A DNA stretch of 64,000 nucleotides, taken from the NCBI GenBank assembly GCA_947494445.1, contig CANLVD010000001.1, positions 434,001 through 498,000 of the forward strand, read 5' to 3'. Below, piece after piece: positions 46,915 to 57,236 of this stretch. A model generated the notes under the pieces. That model had not been told where the DNA came from and did not search any database. It saw nothing but the letters and a program-made list of their open reading frames with translations. Every line of letters starts with the position of its first letter. Positions within the stretch are counted from its first letter, which is position 1. Origin of the DNA: an uncultured Paracoccaceae bacterium (GTDB taxonomy: Bacteria; Pseudomonadota; Alphaproteobacteria; Rhodobacterales; Rhodobacteraceae). The translations under genes and the position numbers were made by a program.

Positions 46915-47883
46915 TCAGGCCAGATCGCGGTGATCATCTTCCAGAAACCACCGCACCGAATTCTCGAAACTCTCGTCGGCTGCAAAGCCCAAGGCAAGCC
47001 CTTTTTCAGGCCGGAAACGGCCACGCCACCCAAGCACGATCTTCTCGACGCTTGTGTCGCGGTTCCAAGTGATCCGCGCCTCGGCCTCTGGCCCTGCCAC
47101 GGCAGTCATGGCCGCAATCATCTCGGCCACCGTGTCGGTGCGCCCGGGCAGATTGATGTTGCGGTTGGCCCCGAAGGCCGCACCATCCAGTTCCGCTGCC
47201 AATTGCAGGTTGGCCGTGACTGTACGCGGTGCCGTGTGCCAGATCGGATAGTCGCCACTGACCGGGCAGTTCGACGCCTCCCCCTGCAACGGCTCGCGAA
47301 AAATGCCCGACATGAACGACGACGCCGCCGCATTCGCCTTGCCCGGCCGGATGGAAACCGTCGGCAGCCGCAGCCCGCGCCCGTCGATGAAACCCTTGCG
47401 CGTCATGTCATTGAGCAGCAATTCCCCCATCGCCTTCTGCGCCCCGTAGGAGGTCTGCGGATTCAACTCCACCCCGTCCAGAACCACATCAGGCGCCTCT
47501 CCTCCATGCACAGCCACAGACGAGGCATAGACGACAACCGGCTGATTGCCCTGGGCACGCGCAGCCTGCATAACCCCAAGCGTTCCCATCAGATTGACCC
47601 GCAGGCCCAGATCAAAATCAGCCTCGGCCCCACCGGACACCACCGCGGCCAGATGCCAGATCACGTCAAATGGCGCATCAAACACGCCACCAAGCACGTG
47701 ATCATCCGCAATGTCAGCGGCCCGCGTGGTCACCTTGAAATCCGCATCCACCGCTGCGGGCTCCGCCAGATCGACCAGCACCAGTTCTGATACCGCACGC
47801 CCGCGCACTGTTCCCGCATCCGCCAGTTTCCGCGCCAGTTTCTGTCCCAGAAACCCGCCGCCGCCCGTGATCAGTACACGCAT
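46915..47883 (-). CDS. denD: NAD-dependent epimerase/dehydratase, D-erythronate dehydrogenase-like
   Basis: 322 residues. Extended short-chain dehydrogenase with the N-terminal LITGGGGFLGQKLARKL, WHLAAVVSGGAEADFDLGLRVN and catalytic YxxxK (SYGAQKAMGE). SIRPGKANAAASSFMSGI and the overall pattern match DenD, which oxidises D-erythronate at C2. The rest of an erythronate pathway (OtnK kinase, OtnI) is absent here, so the substrate is inferred. The ATG at 47883 follows AAAGGACGG; a TTG at 47889 lies in frame. Gap of 2 bases after FkbM. Confidence 0.82.
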   Translation of the reverse strand: MRVLITGGGGFLGQKLARKLADAGTVRGRAVSELVLVDLAEPAAVDADFKVTTRAADIADDHVLGGVFDAPFDVIWHLAAVVSGGAEADFDLGLRVNLMGTLGVMQAARAQGNQPVVVYASSVAVHGGEAPDVVLDGVELNPQTSYGAQKAMGELLLNDMTRKGFIDGRGLRLPTVSIRPGKANAAASSFMSGIFREPLQGEASNCPVSGDYPIWHTAPRTVTANLQLAAELDGAAFGANRNINLPGRTDTVAEMIAAMTAVAGPEAEARITWNRDTSVEKIVLGWRGRFRPEKGLALGFAADESFENSVRWFLEDDHRDLA

Positions 47884-47885
47884 CC

Positions 47886-48674
47886 TCAACCGTCCTTTTT
47901 CTTGACGAAAAGCGAGTTCATGGCGAACCGCCGCGCCTGTTCGTACCCGTGCCGCTCCAGCACGTCCATCAGGGGATAGCTCCAGTTTTCCCCGTGGGAG
48001 ACCTCGAAAAACAGGATCTCTGGATGCAGATGCGGTGCGTCTTCCAGCAACGGCACGATCACACGATCCTCCAGCCCTTCCACATCGACTTTCAGCAGAT
48101 CGATTTGCTCGACCCCTTCGGCCGCCAGCGTCTCGGGCAGGCGCACCAGTTCAACTTCCACACCTTCTGACGTGCCTTCGCCCTCATAGGGCACATCAAC
48201 CCGTCCCTGACCAAGGTTGATGTTGGCGGGGAAATGCATGGTCGAGACGCCTTCGCGATCGCTCACCGCCTTGGGTATCACCGTCACACGGTCGGCAAAA
48301 TCATTCAGGCTGATGTTGTGGCGCAGGCGCGCCAGCATCACCGGGTTGCATTCGAATTGCACCAGCTTCGAGGCCGGGCCGGCCGCCTTCAGGATCGGCA
48401 GGCCAACTGCGCCTGCGTTTGCACCCACATCCACGATCACCGCGTCCCGGCCCGCCAGCATCTTGCCCATGGTCGAGGTCGGCCGCACCTCCGGCGGATG
48501 CCCTTTCCACCACATCACCCATTCGGTGCGGTTGTCGTTTGGGTGAACCAGAAATTTGCAGCCCATGGTTTCCACCGGCGTCGGTGGCAGCACCTCGCGG
48601 ATTTTGCTCATCATCCATTTGCGCTTGTGGACATTTGCCACCAGCTGGCGCATTGCCGTCTCGTAAGGATCCAT
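47886..48674 (-). CDS. FkbM family SAM-dependent methyltransferase
   Basis: 262 residues. VIVDVGANAGAVGLPILKAAG is the SAM-binding motif and QIDLLKVDVEGLEDRVI the FkbM signature. FkbM enzymes O-methylate sugars or polyketides. The start at 48674 (MDPYETAM) has a GGAGGGGACC ribosome site; the longer frame to 48734 is unsupported. First gene of the minus-strand cluster FkbM-DenD-aldolase-DUF2064. Confidence 0.86.
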   Translation of the reverse strand: MDPYETAMRQLVANVHKRKWMMSKIREVLPPTPVETMGCKFLVHPNDNRTEWVMWWKGHPPEVRPTSTMGKMLAGRDAVIVDVGANAGAVGLPILKAAGPASKLVQFECNPVMLARLRHNISLNDFADRVTVIPKAVSDREGVSTMHFPANINLGQGRVDVPYEGEGTSEGVEVELVRLPETLAAEGVEQIDLLKVDVEGLEDRVIVPLLEDAPHLHPEILFFEVSHGENWSYPLMDVLERHGYEQARRFAMNSLFVKKKDG

Positions 48675-48840
48675 GGCGTCGGTCCCCTCCTGTGGGTGGC
48701 GCATCTCGCCCGGTGCGCGGGCGATTCTGGCCATCGGGTCATTGGCCCCTGTGTTTTCACAGGCTTATCTGTGCTAACCAGCAGGTGACCCCAGATCAAG
48801 CCGTTTCCCGTGTGGCGTCACCGGACCCTGAGATGCTCAT

Positions 48841-48873
48841 TTGTGATCACAATAAAAAATCGTGTGATCACAA
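48841..48873. promoter_or_regulatory. Twin palindromic operators upstream of sucC
   Basis: In the 347-base FkbM-sucC gap, TTGTGATCACAA (48841-48852) and TGTGATCACAA (48863-48873, preceded by G) are two copies of one palindrome. The shared 11-base unit TGTGATCACAA starts at 48842 and 48863, so the copies are 21 bp apart, two helical turns. The sites begin about 180 bases and end 148 bases before sucC. The TTGT-N4-ACAA shape fits GntR-like dimer operators. I see no other named element in the gap besides the sucC ribosome site GAGGAA. Confidence 0.65.
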
Positions 48874-49021
48874 ATTCGATTTATCGCAAATCCCTTCCGG
48901 TTTTCCTTTGCACCGTCATACCTGCAGTCTTAAGGCTGGTTCGATACCGCCCGGAATCCTTTCAAACGGTTAATTTCACTCCCGGTCGGCGCGAAGGGCC
49001 AAAAGCACGAGGAACCCGTCC

Positions 49022-50215
49022 ATGAACATCCATGAATATCAGGCCAAGAAACTGCTCAAGGATTACGGCGCTCCGGTGTCAGATGGTCGCGCGGTTCTGC
49101 GCGCCGAAGAGGCCAAGACGGCCGCAAGCGAGCTTGACGGTCCGGTCTGGGTGGTCAAAGCCCAGATCCACGCTGGTGGACGCGGCAAAGGTACGTTCAA
49201 AGAAGGTGAGGCTGGATCCAAGGGCGGTGTGCGCGTCGTCAAATCGGTCGAGGATGCCGCCGAAGAAGCCCGTAAAATGCTGGGCCGCACTCTGGTTACC
49301 AAACAGACCGGCGAGGCTGGCAAGCAGGTCAACCGGGTGTTCATCGAAGACGGCGCCGCGATAGCCCGCGAATTGTACCTTGCCGTGCTGGTTGACCGTC
49401 AGACCTCCCGCATCTCGTTTGTCTGTTCCACCGAAGGCGGCATGGACATCGAGGAAGTGGCTCATGAGACACCAGAGAAGATCCTCAGCTTTTCCGTCGA
49501 TCCTGCGTCGGGCATTTCCGGCTTCCACGGCCGCCGCGTGGCCTTTGCCCTTGGACTTGAGGGCCAGCAGGTCAAGCAATGCGTCAAGCTGATCAACACG
49601 CTCTATGCCATGTTCATCGAAAAGGACATGGAGATGCTGGAGATCAACCCGTTGATCGTCACCGAAGGCGGTGATCTGCGCTGTCTCGACGCCAAGATGG
49701 GCTTCGACAGCAACGCGCTCTACCGCCAGCCCGACATCCTCGCGCTGCGCGACGAGACCGAGGAAGACCCCAAGGAACTGGCAGCGTCCAAGTTCGACCT
49801 CAACTACATCGCCCTTGATGGCGAGATCGGCTGCATGGTCAACGGTGCAGGTCTTGCCATGTCGACCATGGACATCATCAAGCTCTACGGCTCCGAGCCC
49901 GCGAACTTTCTTGATGTGGGTGGTGGTGCGACCAAGGAGAAAGTCACCGAGGCGTTCAAGATCATCACCTCCGATCCCAAGGTCAAAGGCATTCTGGTCA
50001 ACATCTTTGGCGGCATCATGCGCTGCGATGTGATCGCCGAGGGTGTGGTCGCCGCCGTGAAAGAGGTCGGCCTGACAGTTCCTCTTGTTGTGCGGCTGGA
50101 AGGCACCAATGTCGAGAAGGGCAAGCAGATCATCAACGAAAGCGGACTTGATGTGATCGCCGCTGATGATCTGGGCGACGCGGCTGAGAAAATCGTGAAG
50201 GCGGTAAAGGGGTAG
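49022..50215 (+). CDS. sucC: Succinyl-CoA synthetase beta subunit, ADP-forming
   Basis: 397 residues. ATP-grasp N-terminus ([36 protein letters not shown]) and C-terminal ligase domain ([30 protein letters not shown]). It makes ATP/GTP from succinyl-CoA in the TCA cycle. GAGGAA precedes the ATG. First gene of the operon; a methyltransferase gene separates it from sucD. Confidence 0.97.
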   Translation: MNIHEYQAKKLLKDYGAPVSDGRAVLRAEEAKTAASELDGPVWVVKAQIHAGGRGKGTFKEGEAGSKGGVRVVKSVEDAAEEARKMLGRTLVTKQTGEAGKQVNRVFIEDGAAIARELYLAVLVDRQTSRISFVCSTEGGMDIEEVAHETPEKILSFSVDPASGISGFHGRRVAFALGLEGQQVKQCVKLINTLYAMFIEKDMEMLEINPLIVTEGGDLRCLDAKMGFDSNALYRQPDILALRDETEEDPKELAASKFDLNYIALDGEIGCMVNGAGLAMSTMDIIKLYGSEPANFLDVGGGATKEKVTEAFKIITSDPKVKGILVNIFGGIMRCDVIAEGVVAAVKEVGLTVPLVVRLEGTNVEKGKQIINESGLDVIAADDLGDAAEKIVKAVKG

Positions 50216-50243
50216 GCAGCCCAAAGGCAGGTTGGTCAAGGTC

Positions 50244-51047
50244 ATGACAGTTCCTCAAGCACAGATGCGCGATTGCCCGGCCTGCGAGGCCGCCGACGCA
50301 CATGCGCTTGACGCCTACTCTCCCGATCCCTGGGAAGTGGCCGCCTGTGATGCCTGTGATTTCGTCTACCTGCGCAACCCGCCGGGCCACGCAGCCCTTG
50401 TCGAAGATTTCGCCTGGGAAAAAACCTACGAGGCCAAGAAGAAATCCTCCCGCGGGTCAACACCGCTCAGTCCGCTGATCCGCTCGATCAAGCAGAAAAC
50501 CGGTCTGGGCGTGCGCAACCGCGAAGGTCTTTATCTGGACTGGTTTGGCCCCGGCCATGTGCTTGATATCGGCTGTGGCGACGGCCGCCGGATCAAACCC
50601 CCGATGATCCCTTACGGGATAGAGTTGTCGCGCGCCCTTCATGCCGAGGCCGATGTCTACATGCGCGAGCATGGTGGCCATTGCATCCACGCAGCGGGGG
50701 CCGAAGGCATCTGGCAGTTCAAGGCCGACCATTTCGACGGCATAATCATGAACTCCTACCTCGAACACGAGGCCGAGATGATGACCGTGCTGCGCGGCGC
50801 ACACCGCGCCCTGAAGCCGGGCGGGAAGATGTTCGTGCGCGTGCCCAATTACGCCTCGCTCAACCGCAAGATCATCGGGGCCAAATGGTGCGGCTTCCGC
50901 TATCCCGATCACGTCAATTATTTCACGCTGGCCTCGCTCACCCGTGCGGGTGAACAGGCTGGCTTTACCACGGAACTGGTCAACCGGCTGACCCTGCCGG
51001 TCGACGACAATATCAACGCGCTGATGACCAAACCGGCGCATAACTGA
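50244..51047 (+). CDS. Zinc-ribbon class I SAM methyltransferase inserted between sucC and sucD
   Basis: 267 residues. The N-terminal pair CPACEA and CDACDF looks like a C-x2-C / C-x2-C zinc ribbon. The methyltransferase core follows: [43 protein letters not shown] and YPDHVNYFT. The substrate is unknown. It sits 28 bases after sucC and 14 bases before sucD on the same strand, so it is almost certainly cotranscribed with the TCA genes. The TTG at 50232 is a possible alternative start. Confidence 0.85.
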   Translation: MTVPQAQMRDCPACEAADAHALDAYSPDPWEVAACDACDFVYLRNPPGHAALVEDFAWEKTYEAKKKSSRGSTPLSPLIRSIKQKTGLGVRNREGLYLDWFGPGHVLDIGCGDGRRIKPPMIPYGIELSRALHAEADVYMREHGGHCIHAAGAEGIWQFKADHFDGIIMNSYLEHEAEMMTVLRGAHRALKPGGKMFVRVPNYASLNRKIIGAKWCGFRYPDHVNYFTLASLTRAGEQAGFTTELVNRLTLPVDDNINALMTKPAHN

Positions 51048-51061
51048 GGAACTCAAGGGCC

Positions 51062-51943
51062 ATGGCTGTACTCGTAGACGAAAATACCCGCGTCATCTGT
51101 CAGGGGCTGACCGGCTCTCAAGGCACCTTCCATTCCGAACAGGCGATTGCCTACGGCACCCAGATGGTCGGCGGCGTGACGCCGGGCAAGGGCGGTGGCA
51201 CCCACATCGGTCTGCCGATCTTCAACACCGTGCATGAGGCCAAGCACGCCACGTCCGCCAACGCGACAGCGATCTATGTGCCACCTCCCTTTGCTGCTGA
51301 CGCAATCCTTGAGGCAATCGACGCCGAGATGGAGCTGATTGTCTGCATCACCGAGGGCATTCCGGTGCTCGACATGATGAAGGTCAAACGCGCGCTGGAA
51401 GGATCGACCTCGACCCTCATCGGCCCTAACTGCCCCGGCGTGATCACGCCGGACGCCTGCAAGATCGGCATCATGCCGGGCCACATCCACAAACGCGGCT
51501 CCGTCGGCGTGGTGTCCCGCTCGGGCACACTCACCTATGAGGCCGTGGGTCAGACCACGGCCATCGGGTTGGGCCAGTCGACCTGCATCGGCATCGGTGG
51601 CGATCCGATCAAGGGGTTCGAGCATATCGACGCGCTCGAACTGCTCCTGGGCGACGAGGAAACCCAGTCGATCATCATGATTGGCGAAATCGGCGGCTCG
51701 GCAGAAGAAGACGCGGCCCAGTTCCTGATCGACGAGGCCAAGAAGGGCCGCAGCAAACCGACAGCCGGTTTCATCGCCGGACGTACCGCCCCTCCGGGTC
51801 GCCGCATGGGTCACGCCGGTGCCATCGTGGCAGGCGGCAAGGGCGGTGCTGAAGACAAGATCGAAGCGATGCGTGCAGCAGGCATCGTTGTTGCCGACAG
51901 CCCCGCAGGTCTGGGCGAAGCCGTGCTCAAGGCGATCGGCTGA
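51062..51943 (+). CDS. sucD: Succinyl-CoA synthetase alpha subunit
   Basis: 293 residues. CoA-binding Rossmann N-terminus ([51 protein letters not shown]) and the phosphohistidine loop [11 protein letters not shown]. Forms the heterodimer with SucC. Followed by 98 bases with two hairpins before sucA. Confidence 0.97.
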   Translation: MAVLVDENTRVICQGLTGSQGTFHSEQAIAYGTQMVGGVTPGKGGGTHIGLPIFNTVHEAKHATSANATAIYVPPPFAADAILEAIDAEMELIVCITEGIPVLDMMKVKRALEGSTSTLIGPNCPGVITPDACKIGIMPGHIHKRGSVGVVSRSGTLTYEAVGQTTAIGLGQSTCIGIGGDPIKGFEHIDALELLLGDEETQSIIMIGEIGGSAEEDAAQFLIDEAKKGRSKPTAGFIAGRTAPPGRRMGHAGAIVAGGKGGAEDKIEAMRAAGIVVADSPAGLGEAVLKAIG

Positions 51944-51954
51944 AGTGTTTTAAC

Positions 51955-51997
51955 CGCCTCCCGCGAGGGAGGCGCAAATTTCCGCGGGAACTCCCGC
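51955..51997 (+). other. Tandem hairpins between sucD and sucA
   Basis: Stem 1: CGCCTCCC GCGA GGGAGGCG (51955-51974), an 8-base perfect stem with a GNRA tetraloop. Stem 2: GCGGG AACT CCCGC (51984-51997). No T-run follows either, so they more likely tune mRNA stability or differential expression of sucCD and sucAB than terminate. Confidence 0.6.
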
Positions 51998-52041
51998 ACA
52001 AATGAAGGAGCGGACGCCGCAAAACGACGCCCGGAACAGCG

Positions 52042-55002
52042 ATGACAGACCAGTCCTCAAACGACCAGTTTCACGCGTCGTCCTTTCTGCAGGGGCACAA
52101 CGCGGAATATGTTGACCAGCTTTATGCCCGCTACGCGCAGGATCCGGCTTCGGTCGATGCCTCCTGGGCCAGCTACTTCCAGTCCCTTGGCGACGCCGAG
52201 GCAGACGTCAGGGCCGAGGCAGCAGGACCAAGCTGGGCACGCAGCGACTGGCCGCCCCAGCCCACCGATGATCTGACCCAGGCCCTTGATGGACAATGGA
52301 GCGAAGAGGTCAAACCGGCCAAGCTTGCTGCCAAGATCGAAGCCAAGGCCTCGGACGCAGGGGTCAGCCTGTCCGATAATCAGATCCAGCGCGCCGTTGT
52401 CGACAGCCTGCGCGCATTGATGATCATCCGCGCCTACCGCATCCGTGGCCATCTGGCCGCTGATCTTGATCCATTGGCGCTGGGCGAAACCAAGGACCAT
52501 CCCGAACTGGACCCACGGTCCTACGGCTTCAATGACGCCGACCTTGATCGCCCGATCTTCATCGACAACGTGCTGGGTCTGCAGACCGCCAACCTGCGCC
52601 AGATCGTCGAGATCCTCAAGCGCACTTATTGCGGTACGTTTGCCCTGCAATACATGCACATCTCCGATCCCGAGCAGGCAGCATGGCTCAAGGAACGGAT
52701 CGAAGGTTATGGCAAGGAAATCGCCTTCACCCGCGAGGGCCGCAAAGCCATCCTCAACAAACTGGTCGAGGCCGAGGGTTTCGAGAAATTCCTCCACGTC
52801 AAATACATGGGCACCAAACGTTTCGGCCTTGATGGTGGAGAAGCGCTGATCCCGGCGATGGAGCAGATCATCAAGCGCGGCGGCGCGCTTGGCGTGGACG
52901 AGATCATCATCGGCATGCCGCATCGTGGCCGCCTTTCGGTGCTGGCCAACGTCATGGGCAAACCCTATCGCGCGATCTTCAACGAATTTCAGGGCGGCAG
53001 CTTCAAGCCCGATGAAGTCGAAGGCTCAGGCGATGTGAAATACCATCTCGGCGCCTCATCCGACCGCGAATTCGACGGCAACACCGTGCATCTCTCGCTC
53101 ACCGCCAACCCCTCGCATCTTGAGGCAGTCAACCCCGTTGTTCTGGGCAAGGTGCGCGCCAAACAAGAACAAAAAGGCGATGAGGCGCGGACCCGCGTCA
53201 TGCCCGTGCTGCTTCATGGCGATGCGGCCTTTGCCGGGCAGGGCGTCGTTGCCGAAGGCTTTGGCCTGTCGGGCCTCAGGGGTCACAAGACCGGTGGCAC
53301 GATGCACATCATCGTCAACAACCAGATCGGATTCACCACAGCGCCGCACAACTCGCGCTCGTCCCCTTATCCCACAGACATCGCCCTGATGGTCGAGGCA
53401 CCGATTTTCCACGTGAACGGTGATGACCCCGAGGCTGTGGTTCATGCTGCCCGCGTTGCAACCGAGTTTCGCCAGAAATTCGGCAAGGACGTGGTGCTCG
53501 ACATCTTCTGTTACCGCCGGTTCGGGCACAACGAGGGCGACGAGCCCATGTTCACCCAGCCGCAGATGTACAAGACCATCAAGACCCACAAGACCACCTT
53601 GCAGAAATATACCGAACGTCTGGTCGCCGATGGCCTGATCCCCGAGGGCGAGATCGACGACATGAAAACCGCCTTTCAGGCCTATCTGAACGAACAGTTC
53701 GAGGCTGGAAAGGAATACCGTCCCAACAAGGCCGATTGGCTGGATGGCCGCTGGTCTGGCATGGGCCGCAAGGGCGAGGATTATCAGCGCGGCGAAACCG
53801 CAGTTGACATCGATCGGCTGAAAACAGTCGGCGCGGCCCTGACCCGCCTGCCCGAGGACTACAAGCCGCACAAGACCGTGGCGCGTATGCTGGCGACAAA
53901 GGCCAAGATGATCGATACCGGCAAAGGCATCGACTGGGCCACGGCAGAGGCGCTGGCCTTCGGCTCGCTGATGCTGGAAGGCTATCCGGTACGTCTGTCC
54001 GGTCAGGACGCCACGCGCGGGACCTTCTCGCACCGCCATTCCGGCATCATCGACCAGCAGACCGAAGAACGCTATCTGCCGCTTAACCACATCGAAGGGG
54101 CCAAGGCCTCTTACGAGGTGATCGACAGTATGCTCTCCGAATATGCTGTGCTGGGGTTCGAATATGGCTACTCGCTGGCCGAGCCGAACACCCTGACGCT
54201 CTGGGAGGCACAGTTCGGCGACTTTGCCAATGGCGCGCAGATCATGATCGACCAGTTCATCTCGTCTGGCGAAAGCAAATGGCTGCGCATGTCGGGCCTC
54301 GTGATGCTGCTGCCCCATGGCTATGAAGGGCAGGGGCCCGAGCATTCATCGGCGCGGCTTGAACGCTTTTTGCAGATGTCCGCTGGCGACAACTGGATCG
54401 TGGCCAATTGCACAACGCCTGCGAACTACTTCCACATCCTGCGTCGCCAGCTGCACCGCTCCTTTCGCAAGCCGCTCATCCTGATGACGCCGAAATCTCT
54501 GCTGCGTCACAAGATGGCGGTCTCGACCATGGAGGAGCTGGCCAAGGGCTCGTCCTTCCACCGCTGCCTCTGGGATGATGCCGAACAGGGCAACTCGGAC
54601 CTGACGCTGAAGGCCGACAAGGATATCAGCCGCGTTGTGATCTGCTCGGGTAAAGTCTATTTCGACCTGCTCGAAGCGCGTGATGCACAAGGCCTCGACG
54701 ATGTCTACATCCTGCGGCTGGAGCAATTTTATCCCTTCCCCGCCCAAAGCCTCGTCAAGGAGCTCAAACGCTTCAAGAAAGCCAAGGTCGTCTGGTGTCA
54801 GGAAGAGCCCAAGAATCAGGGCGCATGGACATTCGTTGAACCCAACATCGAATGGGTTCTGGGCCGGATCAAAGCCAAGCACGGCCGCCCGGCCTATGCC
54901 GGACGCCCCGCCGCCGCCTCGCCCGCCACGGGCCTCGCGCGGCTTCACAAAGAACAGCAGGAAGCGCTCGTGAGTGACGCGCTGACCGGAAAGAAGGACT
55001 GA
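52042..55002 (+). CDS. sucA: 2-oxoglutarate dehydrogenase E1 component
   Basis: 986 residues. N-terminal docking helix ([22 protein letters not shown]), thiamin diphosphate domain ([53 protein letters not shown]) and transketolase-like pyrimidine domain ([35 protein letters not shown]). It decarboxylates 2-oxoglutarate and acylates the lipoyl arms of SucB. Confidence 0.97.
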   Translation: MTDQSSNDQFHASSFLQGHNAEYVDQLYARYAQDPASVDASWASYFQSLGDAEADVRAEAAGPSWARSDWPPQPTDDLTQALDGQWSEEVKPAKLAAKIEAKASDAGVSLSDNQIQRAVVDSLRALMIIRAYRIRGHLAADLDPLALGETKDHPELDPRSYGFNDADLDRPIFIDNVLGLQTANLRQIVEILKRTYCGTFALQYMHISDPEQAAWLKERIEGYGKEIAFTREGRKAILNKLVEAEGFEKFLHVKYMGTKRFGLDGGEALIPAMEQIIKRGGALGVDEIIIGMPHRGRLSVLANVMGKPYRAIFNEFQGGSFKPDEVEGSGDVKYHLGASSDREFDGNTVHLSLTANPSHLEAVNPVVLGKVRAKQEQKGDEARTRVMPVLLHGDAAFAGQGVVAEGFGLSGLRGHKTGGTMHIIVNNQIGFTTAPHNSRSSPYPTDIALMVEAPIFHVNGDDPEAVVHAARVATEFRQKFGKDVVLDIFCYRRFGHNEGDEPMFTQPQMYKTIKTHKTTLQKYTERLVADGLIPEGEIDDMKTAFQAYLNEQFEAGKEYRPNKADWLDGRWSGMGRKGEDYQRGETAVDIDRLKTVGAALTRLPEDYKPHKTVARMLATKAKMIDTGKGIDWATAEALAFGSLMLEGYPVRLSGQDATRGTFSHRHSGIIDQQTEERYLPLNHIEGAKASYEVIDSMLSEYAVLGFEYGYSLAEPNTLTLWEAQFGDFANGAQIMIDQFISSGESKWLRMSGLVMLLPHGYEGQGPEHSSARLERFLQMSAGDNWIVANCTTPANYFHILRRQLHRSFRKPLILMTPKSLLRHKMAVSTMEELAKGSSFHRCLWDDAEQGNSDLTLKADKDISRVVICSGKVYFDLLEARDAQGLDDVYILRLEQFYPFPAQSLVKELKRFKKAKVVWCQEEPKNQGAWTFVEPNIEWVLGRIKAKHGRPAYAGRPAAASPATGLARLHKEQQEALVSDALTGKKD

Positions 55003-55006
55003 CCTG

Positions 55007-56494
55007 ATGGCCGATATTCGAGTGCCGACCCTGGGCGAAAGCGTAACCGAGGCAACCGTTGCCACTTGGTTCAAGAAACCCGGCGACAGCGTCGCGGTGG
55101 ACGAGATGCTGTGCGAGCTGGAAACCGACAAGGTCACCGTCGAGGTGCCAAGCGCGGTCGCCGGAACCCTGTCCGAGATCATCGCCACCGAAGGCTCGAC
55201 CGTAGGTGTTGATGCGCTTCTGGCCACAGTGGCCGAGGGCGATGCCGCCCCCGCGCCGGCCAAGCCTGACGCTGCCGCCGCCCCTGCCGCATCAGCCGGC
55301 GCATCTTCCGTCGATGTCATGGTGCCGGCCTTGGGCGAAAGCGTGACCGAGGCGACAGTTTCAAACTGGTTCAAATCCCCTGGCGATGCGGTCTCCGTCG
55401 ACGAGATGCTGTGCGAACTGGAAACCGACAAGGTTTCCGTCGAAGTGCCATCACCTGCCGCAGGCACCCTGTCCGAGATCATCGCACCCAATGGCACAAC
55501 GGTTGAGGCAGGCGGCAAACTTGCCGTTATCGCTGCGGGTGAGGGGGCTGCGGCTGCCCCGGCACCTGCTGCTGCTCCAGCCCCTGCCGCAAGTGGCGCG
55601 CGGGACGTTGAAGACGCGCCATCAGCCAAGAAGATCATGGCCGAAAAGGGAATTGACCCGGCCACTGTCACTGGCACCGGCAAGGATGGGCGCATCATGA
55701 AGGAAGACGCACTCAAGGCTTTGGCCGCTCCTGCGCCAGCACCGGCACCTGCTGCCACAGCTGTTCCCCGCGCGCCTGTCCCGGCTGACGATGCCGCGCG
55801 TGAGGAACGGGTCAAGATGACCCGTCTGCGCCAGACCATCGCGCGCCGTCTGAAGGAAGCCCAGAACACCGCCGCCATGCTGACCACCTACAATGAGGTC
55901 GACATGTCTGCCGTCATGGGGCTGCGCAACGAGTACAAGGAACTGTTCCTCAAGAAACACGGCGTCAAACTGGGCTTCATGTCGTTCTTCACCAAGGCTT
56001 GCTGCCATGCCCTGAAAGAAGTGCCTGAGGTCAATGCCGAGATCGACGGCACCGACGTCGTCTACAAGAACTTTGTCCATATGGGCGTCGCCGTCGGCAC
56101 ACCAACCGGCCTTGTGGTCCCGGTCGTGCGCGACGCTGACCAGATGGGCTTTGCCGAGATCGAGAAGAAGATCAACGAGCTGGGCGCACGCGCCCGCGAC
56201 GGCAAACTGTCCATGGCCGAGATGCAGGGCGGCTCGTTCACCATCTCCAACGGTGGCGTCTACGGCTCGCTCATGTCCTCACCGATCCTCAACCCGCCGC
56301 AATCGGGCATTCTGGGGATGCACAAGATCCAGGAACGCCCCATGGTGGTCGGCGGCGAGATCGTTATACGCCCGATGATGTATCTGGCCCTCAGCTACGA
56401 CCACCGCATCGTGGACGGCAAGGGAGCGGTCACCTTCCTCGTGCGGGTCAAAGAGGCGCTTGAGGATCCACGTCGATTGTTGATGGATCTCTAA
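55007..56494 (+). CDS. sucB: 2-oxoglutarate dehydrogenase E2 component with two lipoyl domains
   Basis: 495 residues. Two tandem lipoyl domains with DKV sites (K42 and K142, exactly 100 residues apart), Pro/Ala linkers, an E3-binding domain ([27 protein letters not shown]) and the succinyltransferase domain with [17 protein letters not shown]. coli SucB has one lipoyl domain; two or three occur in other E2 proteins. Starts 4 bases after sucA. Confidence 0.95.
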   Translation: MADIRVPTLGESVTEATVATWFKKPGDSVAVDEMLCELETDKVTVEVPSAVAGTLSEIIATEGSTVGVDALLATVAEGDAAPAPAKPDAAAAPAASAGASSVDVMVPALGESVTEATVSNWFKSPGDAVSVDEMLCELETDKVSVEVPSPAAGTLSEIIAPNGTTVEAGGKLAVIAAGEGAAAAPAPAAAPAPAASGARDVEDAPSAKKIMAEKGIDPATVTGTGKDGRIMKEDALKALAAPAPAPAPAATAVPRAPVPADDAAREERVKMTRLRQTIARRLKEAQNTAAMLTTYNEVDMSAVMGLRNEYKELFLKKHGVKLGFMSFFTKACCHALKEVPEVNAEIDGTDVVYKNFVHMGVAVGTPTGLVVPVVRDADQMGFAEIEKKINELGARARDGKLSMAEMQGGSFTISNGGVYGSLMSSPILNPPQSGILGMHKIQERPMVVGGEIVIRPMMYLALSYDHRIVDGKGAVTFLVRVKEALEDPRRLLMDL

Positions 56495-56509
56495 GGACAA
56501 GGCTGGCCA

Positions 56510-56770
56510 ATGACACGAACCCCGGTACAGGTATTGCGCGCAGGTTTTCCTGCGGCCCTGTACCGGATCATGAGCGTAGTCGCCATCCTCACAACAGTTT
56601 TTGTCCTCAATAAGCTGCTCTCCGAATTGGTGCCCATGGCGAGGGCAGTTGGCTGGGAAGGCCTTGCGCCCTCTTTGGTCGGACTGCCCATCCTCTTGAT
56701 CCTGAGTCAAACCAAGCAATTCAGTTGGCGTTGGGACCCTTTGGTCCTAAAGCCGGAAAACGTTATCTGA
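56510..56770 (+). CDS. Small membrane protein of unknown function
   Basis: 86 residues with two hydrophobic stretches (IMSVVAILTTVFVLNKLL; PSLVGLPILLILSQ). No family recognised. It lies 15 bases after sucB and one base before the next gene, inside the odh operon. The region is less GC-rich than its neighbours. Confidence 0.6.
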   Translation: MTRTPVQVLRAGFPAALYRIMSVVAILTTVFVLNKLLSELVPMARAVGWEGLAPSLVGLPILLILSQTKQFSWRWDPLVLKPENVI

Positions 56771-56771
56771 G

Positions 56772-57236
56772 ATGAAAGTGCAGGATATTTCACGTCACTA
56801 TGAATCAATTCGTCGCTGGCGTGTGTGGCGCTTGCTGTTCATGATTTGGGCGGTTTTTTGTCTTGGTATGGGGATGGTGTTGATTTTTCCATTCGCAGTC
56901 AATCGGTTCGAAATTAACATCACTGTAGTGTGGTTTATGGCTGAAGCAGAAATCATCCAGTTGCTTCTTACCATCTTTTGGGTGGTCACTTGCATTGGCA
57001 TTTTGGTGAGCCACAAGGCGTATAGTTTGGGTTTGACTGGATTTCTAACCTTGATTTTTGTTTCCTCCGAACGCACCGCTGAACCAATCTACGACAATTT
57101 TCTGGTATCAATTGCTGGCCGCTTGGGATCGATATCCATACTATGTGCCATTGGTGTTTTTCTGATCTTCTTGAGAAACTGTTATTTCAGGCGGTATGAA
57201 AAAGTAGAGCAGGATCTAAAGGCCGTGTTCCAATGA
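56772..57236 (+). CDS. AT-rich membrane protein of unknown function
   Basis: 154 residues with four hydrophobic stretches (LLFMIWAVFCLGMGMVLIFPF; IIQLLLTIFWVVTCIGILV; LGLTGFLTLIFVSS; ISILCAIGVFLIFL). No family recognised. Base counts by hand give 22/60 G+C at 56881-56940 and 24/60 at 57001-57060, against 40/60 at 56401-56460 in sucB. The composition suggests recent acquisition. Its stop overlaps the MAPEG start (ATGA). Confidence 0.65.
   Translation: MKVQDISRHYESIRRWRVWRLLFMIWAVFCLGMGMVLIFPFAVNRFEINITVVWFMAEAEIIQLLLTIFWVVTCIGILVSHKAYSLGLTGFLTLIFVSSERTAEPIYDNFLVSIAGRLGSISILCAIGVFLIFLRNCYFRRYEKVEQDLKAVFQ

Noticed and set aside
48841-48873. CRP/FNR sites before sucC
   Set aside because: TGTGATCACA looks CRP-like, but CRP sites are TGTGA-N6-TCACA and FNR sites TTGAT-N4-ATCAA. 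The arms here are contiguous.
53056-55887. Long open frames of 429 and 513 residues on the minus strand opposite sucA/sucB
   Set aside because: They are shadows of highly GC-rich real genes; they lack family motifs and their translations are low-complexity or His/Gly-rich.
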